Below are positions 29,991 through 40,369 of a stretch of DNA of 64,000 nucleotides, one piece after another (the first letter of the stretch is position 1; the number at the start of each line of letters is the position of its first letter). The notes beneath the pieces are model-generated. The model did not search any database and had not been told where the DNA came from. It was given only the letters and a program-made list of their open reading frames with translations. The DNA is taken from assembly GCA_963580285.1 (NCBI GenBank), contig OY757011.1:99255728-99319727 (forward strand), written 5' to 3'. A program made the position numbers and the translations under genes. This DNA is from Lucinisca nassula (lineage: Eukaryota > Mollusca > Bivalvia > Lucinida > Lucinidae).

Positions 29991-30907
29991 TAATACCAAT
30001 AAGTTAAATAGAATCAAACATATGAACTGAAACAATAAGCTAAAAGTAAACAAGGACAGTGTGATATTGTGTTTAAAAACGACTGTGATAATAGCAGAAA
30101 AGGTGATTTATATTAATATAATTCATAATGGAGGTACACGGTACACGAGTTCGCTAGAATAAGTCGGGCGGTTGTCATAATTAGAACAGGTTGCTACTCA
30201 ATAACGTAGCATTTACTTCATTCACGGATGCCTTTGTCGCCCCAACAATGTTTTGAATATATGAATACTTCCCTTAGCTGGAGGTCGGTCAATAGCCAAC
30301 CAGAGTCTGTTGACCTGCTTTCAACTCGGGGAGGCCTAGCGATCTCGAGCTGAAATGTTTAATGTTTGAAAAAGTTTAAAATCTTCTTTATGTGTATATC
30401 CCAACTGCGTTTCCTGAATTCAGGGATTTACTAGTCATTGAAGTGTTGGTTTCCTTTTTGTTTCAGTTTTAGATTGGAGCCAAAAGGAAATCATATTTAG
30501 CATTTTATATCATGAAAGCGTAACATGTTCGGAAGGTTTCATGTTGGTTTATGAAATCCATAGTGCCTCATTGCACTATAATTACTTTGGGAATGTATAC
30601 ACAGTGCAAGATTGATGTGATTTGTATTTCTAGTCAATCCGCCAAATTGACGGATAGTCTGTTTAGTTGGGCAGACCTTAAGTTGTCTGTTTGATTATTT
30701 TCACGTTGTTACGTTTTAAATTTAACTTTTACTAAGCATTGTTTTCAAGTGCTAAAGTCACAAATCATTATATGGACTTATGGTGCCGAGACCAGGATAC
30801 CTACCTTCTAAGTGTTCATGTGGACCATTCTTCGTTTCAGAGATAGTCCATAGAGATAGTCCATTATACCCTTTTGTAGGATTGTTAGTCGGAGCTTTAA
30901 CAACCCT

Positions 30908-30916
30908 AGAGGGGGG
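30908..30916 (+). promoter_or_regulatory. Polypurine tract
   Basis: AGAGGGGGG followed by TAA lies directly before the 3' LTR (30920). This is the expected plus-strand primer site for reverse transcription. Confidence 0.85.
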
Positions 30917-30919
30917 TAA

Positions 30920-32473
30920 TGATATGCCCCAGGTCTCAGACTGCTGGTCTCTGAACATGAATGACCCACATGTACCTGCTGTGTAATCAGCTGCTTTGTT
31001 TTGCAGAAATTTCTAAAGTTTGTTTTTACGTCCCTGACGTATGACAGTTCTTATCTGTTATCTGTCATGGAAGTCTATGCCTTACCTTACATGTTGGCAC
31101 TGATGTTTTCGGCCAGTTAACCATAATTTAGAAGTATTTCCTAAAAATGTATCTTTTACACCGCATTTCAGTTTCATGTTTACCTCCATCAGATTTGTGT
31201 ATTGATTACGACCTTGACCGTGTAGAGTGGTATTATGGGATATTGTTTATCGTCTGTCGCGCTCCAGATCAGAGATAATTTTAGCTGTCAAACCGAAGGC
31301 TTTCACATTTAACTCAAGGTTTTACAAATTTGCCCTCTGAGAAAAGTAAGGAAACTATGACAGTCAGATAGCTTATTCATTCGCGTGAATTCTGATATGT
31401 GTTTTATTATCGGTTTCATTCATAATAGTCGAGTTTTCGCTGTATTTACGAGTCGACCCTGTGGTCCTTACGGAACTTTTCTAATGGCGAACCCGCAGAT
31501 CGCTGTACTTTTGACGTTCTTCGTCCCGGTTACGGCGGGATCACATGATCCCGCACCCGTGGCGTTGCGGGATTTCTTCCCACTACTAACCGCTTGGCGG
31601 GTTTGCGGGGTGGCGGGTAGCTGGGAAGTATATAAGTAAGCCCGCAAAGTTGTTCGGGGACTTCCATTTTTGAATTTTGAAGAGAAAACATCCTTACGTT
31701 GCGTTGCGTAGGTGTTTTCGCCTTTTTAGGCTTATTTTCCGTTTTAAACTTATTCTTTTGTAAAGATTCGGTTTCTAAAAGCATTTGCTCTCAATATGAC
31801 TGTCATGGAATCCTAATTTTATCTCATTTATATATAATAGGAGTTTTGAGTTAAATAAAACAATTCCATTATAATCCGGAGATGGCACCGGACCGCAAAC
31901 TTACAGTTATCTATTTTAAGATATCGATTGATTGCTGAGTAAAGGCTTTTTCGTAACTTTAGTCACCAATTTCGTGACGTCTTTTGCCAATGTAAAATAT
32001 TTGTTTTTAAAGATAAATCTGATCCATAACCCTTTACCTAGTCAATGATCATTTGTTGTTTAACATGTTTTGCTAAGGGAGCCCTCATTTGATAATCCAT
32101 AGTTCTGGTCATCTACCCAGGGCATAATATAAAACAACGCTCACACATTTTATTTAGTTTATTTAAAAATAGATTAAGTTTGGCATCACATTGTCTTCGT
32201 TTGTCCTTTCCATCCTGAAAATAGATAAGACAATCAACCATATTCCCACAAGCCCGTTTTAGTTGGAAGTCCACCCTTTCATTAAGGCTCTAACGCTAGG
32301 CTAGAGTCTTACAATCTACTAGGCCCAAGTGGTCAGTTAGCTCGGTGCACTGTCCGTGACTGCCTGGGCATAGCAGACGGTTATATAAGACATCGGCCGC
32401 TACAGAGGTGACTGTTGAAGCAGCAAAGCTACATCACCCAGCATAACCCCCCTTTCTACCCTGACCCGTAACA
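30920..32473 (+). repeat. 3' LTR
   Basis: 1554 bp, matching the 5' LTR base for base as far as I compared by eye. The TATA box is at 31629-31635, AATAAA at 31854-31859 and the palindrome at 31535-31554. It is followed by GTATATA and then the tRNA-headed SINE. Confidence 0.95.
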
Positions 32474-32480
32474 GTATATA

Positions 32481-32640
32481 CCGGCCCCCGATAGTTCAGT
32501 GGTAGAGCGTCTGCTTCGGGAATGGGATGTCGCGGGTTCGATCCCGGACGCGTCATACCAAAGGCGTAAAAATAGTACTAGGAGCTCCCTTGGCTGACGC
32601 TCACATTATCAGGGTTAGTCCTAGGAAGATAAATGAAGGC
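32481..32640 (+). mobile_element. tRNA-headed SINE, 3'-truncated
   Basis: The head reads ggcccccgatagttcagtgg, then gcgggttcgatcccgg, with A- and B-box matches for RNA polymerase III. The acceptor stem cannot close, so it is not a working tRNA. It matches the first half of the SINE at 51612-51920. The Gypsy element's target site lies 7 bp upstream. Confidence 0.75.
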
Positions 32641-33125
32641 AGGTAAGTATTTGTTAAAGGATACTTTGTCGCAATAAAAGCTTATGCTATTTGTTTCGGA
32701 TATGCTACGTTAAATAAAGCTCCTTTATCTTAATCTTTATATTTATTTCGCTTTTTGTCAGTTCAAATATATTGTAAATCAGCGTCACGCATACGAAAAG
32801 GACGTTGCCAGACGGTTCAACAATTTGCGGAAGCTGGAATAAAGATACATTCAATTACAGATATGTTGTGCCGCTTGCTAGCCTAAGGCAAGCTTTTTGT
32901 GAAACCTCATACTTGTAAATGGTAACTTTCATTTATGGTCATTTCGCCTAATAGACACACTACATAGAAAACTGAAGTATCCCTGCATATTTTTGACTGG
33001 TTCACATTGTTTCTTCGCGTTGAATATGATTGCAAATAGCAAATTATAGCGAGAAGTCTGCACTGGAGCGAAAATGCTTCAAATTTCACATAAACACTGT
33101 GGAAAGGTCCATTCCAGCTCAAGCA
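32641..33125. other. Non-coding, nothing recognised
   Basis: AT-rich. No exon or terminal repeats were identified. Confidence 0.35.
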
Positions 33126-33302
33126 TATTGCCAAGTCTTCGTACTTTTGTTCCGCCATCTCATGCATGTCCATCGGGTAGCCGTCCTCTGAACCATCTCA
33201 AACAGGTGGTACATACTCAAGCTGAGGTCGAACCAATGTTTTGAATGCAACATCCTTTGTCTGCCTAGGAGCGAAAGCCAAATTGCGTCTAAGAAATGTC
33301 CT
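33126..33302 (-). pseudogene. Relic of a LINE reverse transcriptase C-terminus
   Basis: On the minus strand one frame reads FLRRNLAFAPRQTKD, then TLVRPQLEY and a stop. A shifted frame continues MVQRTATRWTCMRWRNKST. Both parts resemble the conserved segment after the reverse transcriptase domain in L2/CR1/Nimb-type LINEs (LRRNL, LVRP.LEY..VWD, VQRRAARWV.NRY.NTS). The frame change and stop show it is dead. Confidence 0.6.
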
Positions 33303-33546
33303 GGGGCCAGTTGTTCAAAACTAACGACATCGTTAGTTAACATATCGTTAAAACTTTGATCATTTATTATGGCAAATATGCTAATATTTTTGCTGAACAA
33401 ATGTGAGCAGCTTTTGCATCCGCAAAAGCTGCTCACATTTTTTCAGCAAAAATACCAAAAATTTAAATATTAAACTTGCTGGAGCAGTTAACAATATGAC
33501 CCCTAACGAGCTCGTTCAGCTAACGATGCTTTGAACAACTGGTCCC
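33303..33546. mobile_element. MITE with GGGGCCAGTTGTTCAAA termini
   Basis: The 244-bp element has inverted ends GGGGCCAGTTGTTCAAA and GGGACCAGTTGTTCAAA. Just inside, ctaacga is also inverted. A hairpin (33400-33440 region) has arms AATGTGAGCAGCTTTTGC around atcc. The superfamily was not determined because no target duplication is clear. Confidence 0.75.
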
Positions 33547-33736
33547 TGGTTGCCTTGAATGTAATTTCAGAAATATGTTGACCCCAGTGACGGTTATGTC
33601 GAGATATTTTGCGGATTGGACATGCTGCAATGTATGATGATTAGGTGAGTAGTCGAATTTAGGAGGGTGCCGTGACACCCTCATTGAATGAGCTAATCCA
33701 CTTCAGTATGGATCCACTTATCCCATAATAATCCAG

Positions 33737-34144
33737 TTTCTTGCACACCAGACAAGGAAATCCGTGATTTTACCCTGGGATAGAAATTTATGTTCTCACC
33801 CTGGTGTTCCGACCCCAAATCGAATATAATCGCGTGTTTGATAAATGCACTGGTTGATTACAACCTCATGCGCGGCGGCGTCATGCGTGACGTCACTAAA
33901 CATTCCTGTTGTGTCATCACAAAATGGCGGACGTCGGTAACCGAAGTGACAGCAGCATTAAAATTCGCAATAGAAATGGAAGGTATGCAAGAAAAAGAAT
34001 CCAATATGGGTGTGAGGGGTGGATAGAAAAATTCGTCCCTCGGGATCACTGTCCAGCATCACTCGGCAAGCCTCGTGATGCTGGTCAGTGTCCCTCGGGA
34101 CGGATTTTTCAATCCACCCCTCACACCCATATAAGATTCTTATA
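33737..34144 (+). mobile_element. 409-bp repeat ending in a long hairpin, copy 2
   Basis: Same orientation and limits as 9921-10329 with a few substitutions. The long hairpin near its right end is retained, with gggtgtgaggggtgg and its complement at the outer edge. The copies may serve as substrates for a deletion across the Gypsy element, since they are direct repeats 23.8 kb apart. Confidence 0.65.
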
Positions 34145-34473
34145 TTATACAATAGCCCCCTGTGAGGTTTAGGTCAGTCTGCTTGTGGTCATGATTATTG
34201 GCCCCATCCAGATTGCACACTATGAACCAGTTAAGTTTCGCAAGACATTCAGTTGAGTTTCGCAAGGCTTCGGAAACAGTGTTGACAGTCAGCAAGAATG
34301 CTTCCAAAGGCTAGGTGATTGTTGTTGTTGCTAACTTATATATGCTTCAGGGTTTTGCAGCAGATACATGTGAGCTACTTCAGACAAAACATTCAAGACA
34401 GATGCTATATATACGTATTGGTTTGAAATCCTGGAAACGTGTCTTTTGTGATATTCTTTTGGATTTGTTTCCC
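34145..34473. other. Non-coding, nothing recognised
   Basis: No repeats or exon identified. Confidence 0.3.
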
Positions 34474-34753
34474 ATTACGAACACGCCTATACAAATATAT
34501 TGCCCACTTTACCACCGAAAAAAAACGAAAATTTTAAGATGAAAAATTGTGATAGTTTTCTTTTTTCTGCTCAATATATAGATTGTGGGCACTCGTTAGA
34601 ACCGCCTCGATGAGGCGGTTCTAACGAGTACCCACAATCTATATTTTAGATCAGAAATAGGAAAAATAAGGCTTACCCCTGTAAACCCCAGTTTTACTAT
34701 ATAAAAGTGGGGTTCAAAGGGGTAAAAATTATATAGGCATGTTTTCGTGATGC
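34474..34753. mobile_element. CATYACG MITE, full copy
   Basis: It starts cattacgaacacgccta and ends ataggcatgttttcgtgatg. The central perfect hairpin gggcactcgttagaaccgcc and complement is centred near 34608. See the description at 53096. Confidence 0.8.
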
Positions 34754-34876
34754 ATTTTGCAGTTTACGAATTAAAGCAAATGATTTGTATCGAAAGCTTG
34801 TAGGTTACATCACAATGTTGCATTGATCTGCTATTATGGTAGAAGTGCTTTTTTTAAGTTTTTTTTTTTTTTTTTT

Positions 34877-35265
34877 GTTTGTTTTTGTTTTTAACGTCCC
34901 CGTCAACAATGTATAGGTCATTTAGGAGACGTTGCTTCCAATTTTGTGGTCCTTTTAACCGACATCGAGATGAAATGGCGGTTGTATGATAGGTGTATTT
35001 CTACCATTAATACGTGTGCATAATATGTATGTATTATACAAAGAAATAAAGTTTAAACCAAATGACATCTCAAACCCTTCCGTCCAATTAAACCAATATG
35101 GTTTATATGCATGGACAGTCCAACTCGCATCACTTTTCCTGAGTATGCTTAGAACCTATAAGCGGTTTACAAGTACTCATGTGCGGTTGGTTTAAGCTCT
35201 GCATGGAAGCATAGTGCAGCCCAGTTTATTTCGTAAGCCCCGATGGGCGGGGACCGGCATTTTTG
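34877..35265 (-). mobile_element. SINE-B, full length with an internal insertion
   Basis: The family tail and aggtcattt..gagacgttgc are at the left and the GGGGCC-type head (gccccgatgggcggggacc) ends at about 35253. About 85 bp of unrelated sequence (roughly 34977-35060) interrupts the match. Confidence 0.65.
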
Positions 35266-35443
35266 AACGGGTACCTTTACCCAAAAACCAATTTTTAAGC
35301 AGTATTATTCTCAACAAAACTGTTGATGTATCTTTATTCAGATATGAATGCTTTTTCAGAAACCACAAAGCAACTCTCTGAAAAAATATCAATTAAGAGG
35401 CAAAACAAATAGGGGCGCAATACAATTTTTGATAGTATAATAT

Positions 35444-35728
35444 TTGTTTGTTTGATTTGATGTTTAACGTCCCTCTATAGGTCATTTTAAAATTTGGAGA
35501 CGCTGCTTCCAATTTTATGGGACTTTTACCCGACACTGAGGTGAAATGACATCTCAGGCAATGGCGCCCAGTAAAACCACTTGGACGGTCCGACTCGCAC
35601 CGCTTGGCCTGGGGAGGCTTAGATCCTCTAAGCGGTTTACCAGTGCTCGTGTGCGGTAAGTTTCAGCTCTGCGTGGAAGCATTATGCAACCAATCTATTT
35701 CTTCAAACCCGATGGACGGGGCCCATCA
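35444..35728 (-). mobile_element. SINE-B, full length
   Basis: It runs from gtttgtttgatttgatgttt to gatggacggggcc on the plus strand, which is the complete element in minus orientation. A half CATYACG MITE starts immediately after (35727). Confidence 0.75.
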
Positions 35729-36085
35729 CGAAAACATACCCGTATAATTCTGACCCGGCCCTTTGAAGCCCACTTTTATATAGTAAAACTCGGATTTATA
35801 GGGGTAAACCTTATTTTCTTATTTCTGCTCTAAAATATACATCGGGGATACTCGTTAGAACGGCCTCGAGTACTGGTAAACCGCTTGGAGAATCTAAGCC
35901 TGCCCAGGCAAAGCGGTGAAAGTCGGTCCATGCTTATAAACCCTATTGGTTTCATTGGGCGACAGGGCTTGAGATGTCATTTTATCTCAGTGGCGGGTAA
36001 AGGTAACACAAAATTGGAAGCAACATCTCCAAAATGACCTATACAGTGTTGACGGGAACGTTAAACCTCTAATCAAACAAAACGT
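35727..36085. mobile_element. Half CATYACG MITE joined to SINE-B 3' part
   Basis: 35727-35867 is a half MITE stopping in the central hairpin. 35868-36085 is the 3' two thirds of a plus-strand SINE-B, ending ctctaatcaaacaaaac. Confidence 0.65.
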
Positions 36086-36128
36086 GATGCAATAGCTTCG
36101 AAAAACGAGGCAACGTAGTATCACTGTT

Positions 36129-36408
36129 TATTACGATAACACACCTGTGCGACATGATGCTTTTTCACATCTCCAAAATGGCTACTTTTCCGATGAAAAT
36201 TTGCGATACGTTTCTTACTTATACTCCAAACATAGGTTGTAGGTGCTCGTTAGAACTTCCTCATTGAGACGGTTCTGACAAGTACCCACAACCTTTGCCT
36301 TATAGCAGAAATAAGAAAAATAACGTATACCCCTGTAAACCTCAGTTTTCCCTATAAAACTGAGGTATAGAGGGGTGTTCATTTCACGGACCCGTCATCA
36401 GGATGTCA
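36129..36408. mobile_element. Variant MITE (GATAACACACC type), next to the PAN exon
   Basis: It starts attacgataacacacctgtg and ends cggacccgtcatcaggatg, with a central hairpin near 36268. This subfamily shares the hairpin core of the CATYACG MITE but has different arms (also 43201-43490, 59038-59275 and 59910-60172). It lies about 20 bp inside the intron from the exon-1 donor. Confidence 0.7.
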
Positions 36409-36429
36409 TGTAATTTGACACAACCTTAC

Positions 36430-36742
36430 CCATATTGTAATAAACATTCCACCCCGCTGCATCCTCCATTGTAACGTCAGAATTTCCAATCCACACGTCA
36501 CTTAGCTCGCATTTCTTTTCTATTTGGTTAAAATTTGCTGCAAAACACGTTACTGTCTTGGTGCACTTGGCAATGCATTGTATGCTGGAATCTGCCGTAA
36601 CCAGCGTTGAAGCGTCAGTCAGACGTTGTCCCATGATTTGTTGAAATTGATGGCGTTTTGCATCAGAAACAATTGCGATACAATTTAGTAAGCTGAACAG
36701 CACGGCGATGTGAAAAACGGAACGCGTTCTTCCTGGAAACAT
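36430..36742 (-). CDS. First coding exon: signal peptide plus PAN/apple-like domain
   Basis: ATG at 36742 in an A-rich context (good -3 A). Residues 9-28 are a hydrophobic signal peptide with likely cleavage after VSDA (A28). Residues 30-104 contain four cysteines (C56, C60, C66, C78). Their arrangement, CIAKCTKTVTCFAANFN...CELS, followed by GWNVYY, is typical of PAN/apple domains, which bind proteins or sugars in secreted animal proteins. The exon ends in a consensus donor, G/GTAAGG (36430/36429), after one base of a codon (phase 1), matching the phase of the EGF exon at 8990. The product would be a secreted PAN-EGF protein with more exons to the left of the window. The domain call is by eye; the family member is unknown. 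Confidence 0.75.
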
Positions 36743-36794
36743 TTTTTTTTCTGTTCACTTGGAAAACATCCTATATGACTCCAAAAATTAATGT

Positions 36795-36803
36795 GTTTTA
36801 TTA
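36795..36803 (-). promoter_or_regulatory. Possible TATA-like element of the PAN-EGF gene
   Basis: On the minus strand TAATAAAAC lies 53-61 nt upstream of the ATG, at a workable distance for a short 5' leader. The evidence is positional only. Confidence 0.25.
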
Positions 36804-37591
36804 GATTTCTTTTCGCAAAAGTTTTGTTATAATGTATATGTACTTGTTATGAATGAATTCAAGACCACAATTTATACAGAGAAAAACTGGAAATACAAGG
36901 ATATACACGTAATAGTATAAGTTCCCTACTCGTATGTACCGCCTCAATGAGGCTGCTCTAATAAACATCCACAATCTATATTTTAAGCCGAGCAGAATAA
37001 ACCAGCAACAGTTTGTTTCATCTGAAAAAGTGCCCCTTTTGGAAACACGAAAGGCACCATTAATTGTGTTATCCAAAAAAGGCTTTACATGTTTTTCATG
37101 TTCTACCAAATAAGGCAATCATTGTGGGTAATTCTTAACGCTCTGCATGCTGGGTATTTTTTATCAGCAGGCATCATTTTGATTATTTTTTATTATTATT
37201 TCCCTAGAAAACAGGAATTGACCTCTGTCAAATCCTGTTTTCTGCGAAAAATAAGCTAAATAGCAGCATTTTGTCGTCTGCTGAATTAGCCCAGAGGTTG
37301 ATAAAGGTTAAAAACTGCATCTGTTGCGCAAAACATATATTATAATGAATTGTTGTTTTTACACAAATTTTATAACAAGCCCATGTCATATAGGGCATAT
37401 CTCGAAAATCGTAGTTTTCTGGTTAAACCTGGTGAAATATTGTTATATTTCTGTTACAAACATAGATTATGGGTGCTCGTAAGGACCGCCTCATTGAGGC
37501 GATTCTAATGGGTATCTACAATCTTTGTTTTAGAGCAAAAAATTGGTCAATATAACATTGGGTTTACAATGGTTAACATGACGGACTTACC
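36804..37591. other. Upstream region of the PAN exon with MITE fragments
   Basis: Hairpin-core fragments of the CATYACG family lie at about 36930-37000 and 37440-37560. The rest is AT-rich, with an inverted pair, aaacaggaattgacc...tcaaatcctgtttt, near 37208-37243. No exon is recognised. The 105-codon minus frame here has no domain. Confidence 0.4.
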
Positions 37592-38188
37592 CATTACGCC
37601 AACACGCCCATACAAATACATTGTCGGCCCCCGCCCATCGGGGCTTGAAGAAATATATGGGCTGCATGATACCCCCGCAGAGCTGAATTCGACCCGTACA
37701 CGAGTACTGGTAAACCGCTTAGAGGATCGAAGCCTGCCCAGGCAAAGCGGTGCGCATGAGGCGGACCGCCCATGCTTATAAACCCTATTGGTTTCATTGG
37801 GCGACAGGGCTTGACGTGTCATTTCATCTCAATGTCGGGTGAAAGTCCCACGAAATTGGAAGCAACGTCTCCAAAATGACCTTTACTGTGTTGATGGTGA
37901 CTTCAAACCTCAAATCAAACAAACAAAAACAAATGCATTGTAAATTTAACCGTCGAAAAAAAACGAAAATTTTAAGATGAAAAATTGAGATATTTTTCCT
38001 TTTTCTGCTCAAAATATAGATTTTTGGTACTCGTTGGGGCCGCCTCATCGAGGCGGTTCTAACGAGTACCACAATCTGTATTTTGGAGCAAAAATAAAAA
38101 AAATAAGGTATACTCCTGTAAACCCCAGCTTTACTTTATAAAAGTGGGGTTCAAGGGGTCGAAATTATATAGGCCTGTTTTCGTAATG
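37592..38188. mobile_element. CATYACG MITE split by a SINE-B insertion
   Basis: The MITE starts cattacgccaacacgccc and resumes after the SINE with aaatttaaccg, its hairpin and the end cctgttttcgtaatg. The SINE (37625-37928) is flanked by acaaatacattgt and acaaatgcattgt, a 13-bp duplication of MITE sequence with one difference. Confidence 0.85.
37625..37928 (+). mobile_element. SINE-B, full length with 13-bp target duplication
   Basis: This is the reference copy of the family, 304 bp. The head is a small GC hairpin (ggcccccgcccatcggggc), then gaagaaatatatgggctgc. The body includes gtactggtaaaccgcttaga, and the end reads ttcaaacctcaaatc plus (CAAA)n. The target duplication (37612-37624 and 37929-37941) and A-rich tail show retrotransposition. 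I see no clear tRNA boxes in the head. Confidence 0.8.
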
Positions 38189-38501
38189 CCCAATCACACA
38201 TTGAAAGATGACATTTATTCCTACAAGTCACAATTTTATACATGTATATATAATGCTAAGTTAAGAAGAACATTCAATAAATAGGCGCATTAATAATATG
38301 GGATCCTCCAAGGAACAAGTAAATATTGATATGAAAAAGTAATAAAATAATAATAATAATAAAAAGGTTGGTACTTTACCAACAGGAACTTATTAATTTA
38401 TACAACATTTCTATGATCATACAATCGACCTGGGAGGGAAATATTACAGACACATATATTATGCATGAAATATGCTTCTCTTTGTCAGACACATTAACCA
38501 A

Positions 38502-38734
38502 TTGCATGCGGGAGGCCCCTAAAGGGTACCTTGGCAAGCAGTGCAGGCCCAGATCAGACGCCGCGGCGTCTGATCAGGACCTGCACTATTTGCTCACAGA
38601 ATTTTTCGTCAAAAATAGAATAAAAACGAAAACAATAGGCTTGACACCCCTTATATGACAAATGGACTTGTCCAACATATAGCAATGGAACATGTAGCAA
38701 TGGAAGACTCCGCTAGCATACAATGGGTTAAACG
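38502..38734. mobile_element. piggyBac-like MITE
   Basis: It starts TTAACC and ends GGGTTAA. It contains the gcaagcagtgcaggccc hairpin (38531-38595) with a gccgcggc centre, and then the ttgacaccccttatatgac tail. TTAACCC...GGGTTAA ends suggest piggyBac-type TTAA target sites; that is inference. Confidence 0.55.
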
Positions 38735-38807
38735 AGCCGATCTATAAAAAGGGGGTCTATAGTTTTCTGTTTGCGCATTCGTAGATCAATAAGGCTATAC
38801 GCATGGT

Positions 38808-38986
38808 TTGAACCCTTTTTGTACCAAATGGAATCTTCTTCCTTATGTATAACATGGGTCCATTTCGAACAGTGTAGGCCATGGTTAGACGCAGCCTTCT
38901 ACGGCGTCTGATCTTGGACTGCACTGTTTCCCAATTACTGTATGCCAATTACACGTTTTGGGGTTTCTGGTACAAAAAGGGTTAAA
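38808..38986. mobile_element. piggyBac-like MITE, copy
   Basis: It begins tgaacccttttt and gtaccaaatggaatcttc, has a hairpin at 38866-38932 and ends tggtacaaaaagggttaaac. One TTAA is altered to TTGA. Confidence 0.55.
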
Positions 38987-39072
38987 CTTGAAGTTATCTC
39001 AAAGTTTCTTCTGCAGGCCTCAGTGAGGCGGTTCTCACGAGCAACCACAACTTATGTAAGTAGTATAAAATT

Positions 39073-39307
39073 GGCCCCGTCAAGCGATTTTGGTACTTAT
39101 CGCCTATGCGAGCAGCGAAGGTTCAGGCGAGCCTGCGCATCCGCGCAGTCTCGCCAGAACCTTCGCTGCTCGCTCATACAAGCAGTGAATCAAGAGGAAC
39201 CTTCAGACAGAAAGCCATATCCCTGGCCCCTCTGAATGGCTGGGCATGCGCAGTTAAAATTTGTCATGACGGAATGCTCGAAGACACAAATTCGCTTGGC
39301 GGGGCTC
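39073..39307 (+). mobile_element. MITE with GRGCCCCGYCAAGCG termini, copy 2
   Basis: It starts ggccccgtcaagcgatttt and ends attcgcttggcggggctc. It is the inverted near-identical partner of 5861-6096. The inner hairpin arms are gcgagcagcgaaggttc and complement. Confidence 0.75.
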
Positions 39308-39964
39308 AAATAAGGAAATTTTGGAAAAGTAGCCATGTTGGTGATATGAAAGAATGCAGTATGCCACACGGGTGTGTTATCGTACTGAATTCCAAACATG
39401 GCGGTCTCATTGATCATAACGTTAACAGGGCTGTGAAAAAGTATTGCTCGTCTAAATGCCACGTTTATATGGTCACGGGTCATTTCGCCCGTGGGTCGTT
39501 TCGCCCTGAGTTGTTTCGCCCCTGGGTTGTTTCGGTCTGATTTGGTGGGTCGTTTCGCCCTTATTTTTTTCAAGCCCTATGGCTTGAGGTTAGATTTGCT
39601 TTGGTATGTAAACGGGTTGATAGGGGTATTGGGAGTTCAGGAAAATATTGCAAAACCCTCGTTTGGTGCAGCTGGACGACGAACTGACGACTTATACGTG
39701 TGGTTTGAGCAACTGAGCTACCACCATTTTGAGAAAGATATTCGAGCTTACACAAGATTAACATAATGGGATGTATGGCTGTGAAAATGACTGTGTATAT
39801 GTAAAGATGTAACATATTTTCTTTCTGCTCAAGACATAGATTAAGACATAGATTATGGCCGGGTTAGAACCGTCTAATTGTCTATGTTTTAGAATCAGAT
39901 ACGTGTATAAGAAAAATACAGCACATGCGAAAACCCATTTTTCGCTGTATAAAGTGGGATTTAG
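39308..39964. other. Non-coding with short repeats
   Basis: The phrase gggtcgtttcgccc repeats with variation at about 39490-39560. A hairpin-core fragment of the CATYACG family lies near 39830-39960. No exon is recognised. Confidence 0.35.
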
Positions 39965-40225
39965 CCACTGACCGTTCCAGGGCGATTCTTCTGTCGCGGT
40001 TTATTTTTGTTATCGTTTGTCTTTGTGTGCTTGTGTCGCTCATATTATTTTATTTTGGATAGCCAATTGGCCATTTTGTGGGAAAATAACTGTCATTTTG
40101 GCTTTCTGCTATTGATGTTTCCATTAGGGTATGTTGTTTCTGTTTGTGTTTCTTTCCCAATGGTGTCTCTGATGGGAGCTGTGGGTTGATTGTATCGATT
40201 CCTGATCATTGCCTCACTTCTATTT
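39965..40225 (+). repeat. Dispersed repeat, copy of 9176-9480
   Basis: The segments ggcgattcttctgtcgcgg, attttattttggatagccaa and gattcctgatcattgcctc match the earlier copy in the same orientation. Confidence 0.6.
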
Positions 40226-40369
40226 AGAGGGCACGTTATTGCACAGACTTGCTAACATGATGTTCAATTTAATTGTCAGTTGTTTTTCTGCACAAGCAGC
40301 ACTCAGGCAACCTTCGCTCACCTAAGTCACTGATACCGACATTCATATTTTAAAGTACAATTCTTCTTG

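Larger units (their letters stand above)
29510..30919 (+). other. 3' non-coding region of the Gypsy element
   Basis: It is A-rich at first, including the 41-bp tandem repeat (29715-29990), then non-repetitive to the polypurine tract. No frame of note was found. The position between the last ORF and the LTR suggests a long 3' untranslated region. Confidence 0.7.
19591..32473 (+). mobile_element. Complete Ty3/Gypsy LTR retrotransposon, about 12.9 kb
   Basis: Two direct LTRs (19591-21144 and 30920-32473), identical as far as I can read them, enclose a primer-binding site, gag, pol, two accessory frames and a polypurine tract. The domain order protease, reverse transcriptase, RNase H, integrase is that of Ty3/Gypsy. 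The target duplication reads GTAT with TG...CA LTRs, or AGTAT if the LTR ends one base earlier, because the base at the edge is shared. At 12.9 kb it is long for the group, through long LTRs and about 3.8 kb beyond pol. Intact gag and pol and matching LTRs mark it as recent and possibly active. It lies antisense within the inferred PAN-EGF intron. Confidence 0.95.
8991..36429 (-). other. Probable 27.4-kb intron of the PAN-EGF gene
   Basis: It runs from the donor GTAAGG at 36429 to the acceptor AG at 8992-8991 (minus strand). Joining the two exons keeps the frame: one base of a codon comes from exon 1 and two from the EGF exon. I found no other exon with splice signals between them, but a small one could be missed. 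The intron contains the complete Gypsy element in antisense orientation and many MITEs and SINEs. That the two exons belong to one transcript is inference. Confidence 0.45.

Noticed and set aside
32481..32560. Possible tRNA gene
   Set aside because: A and B boxes are present but the acceptor stem does not pair, and the segment is the head of a SINE repeated at 51612.
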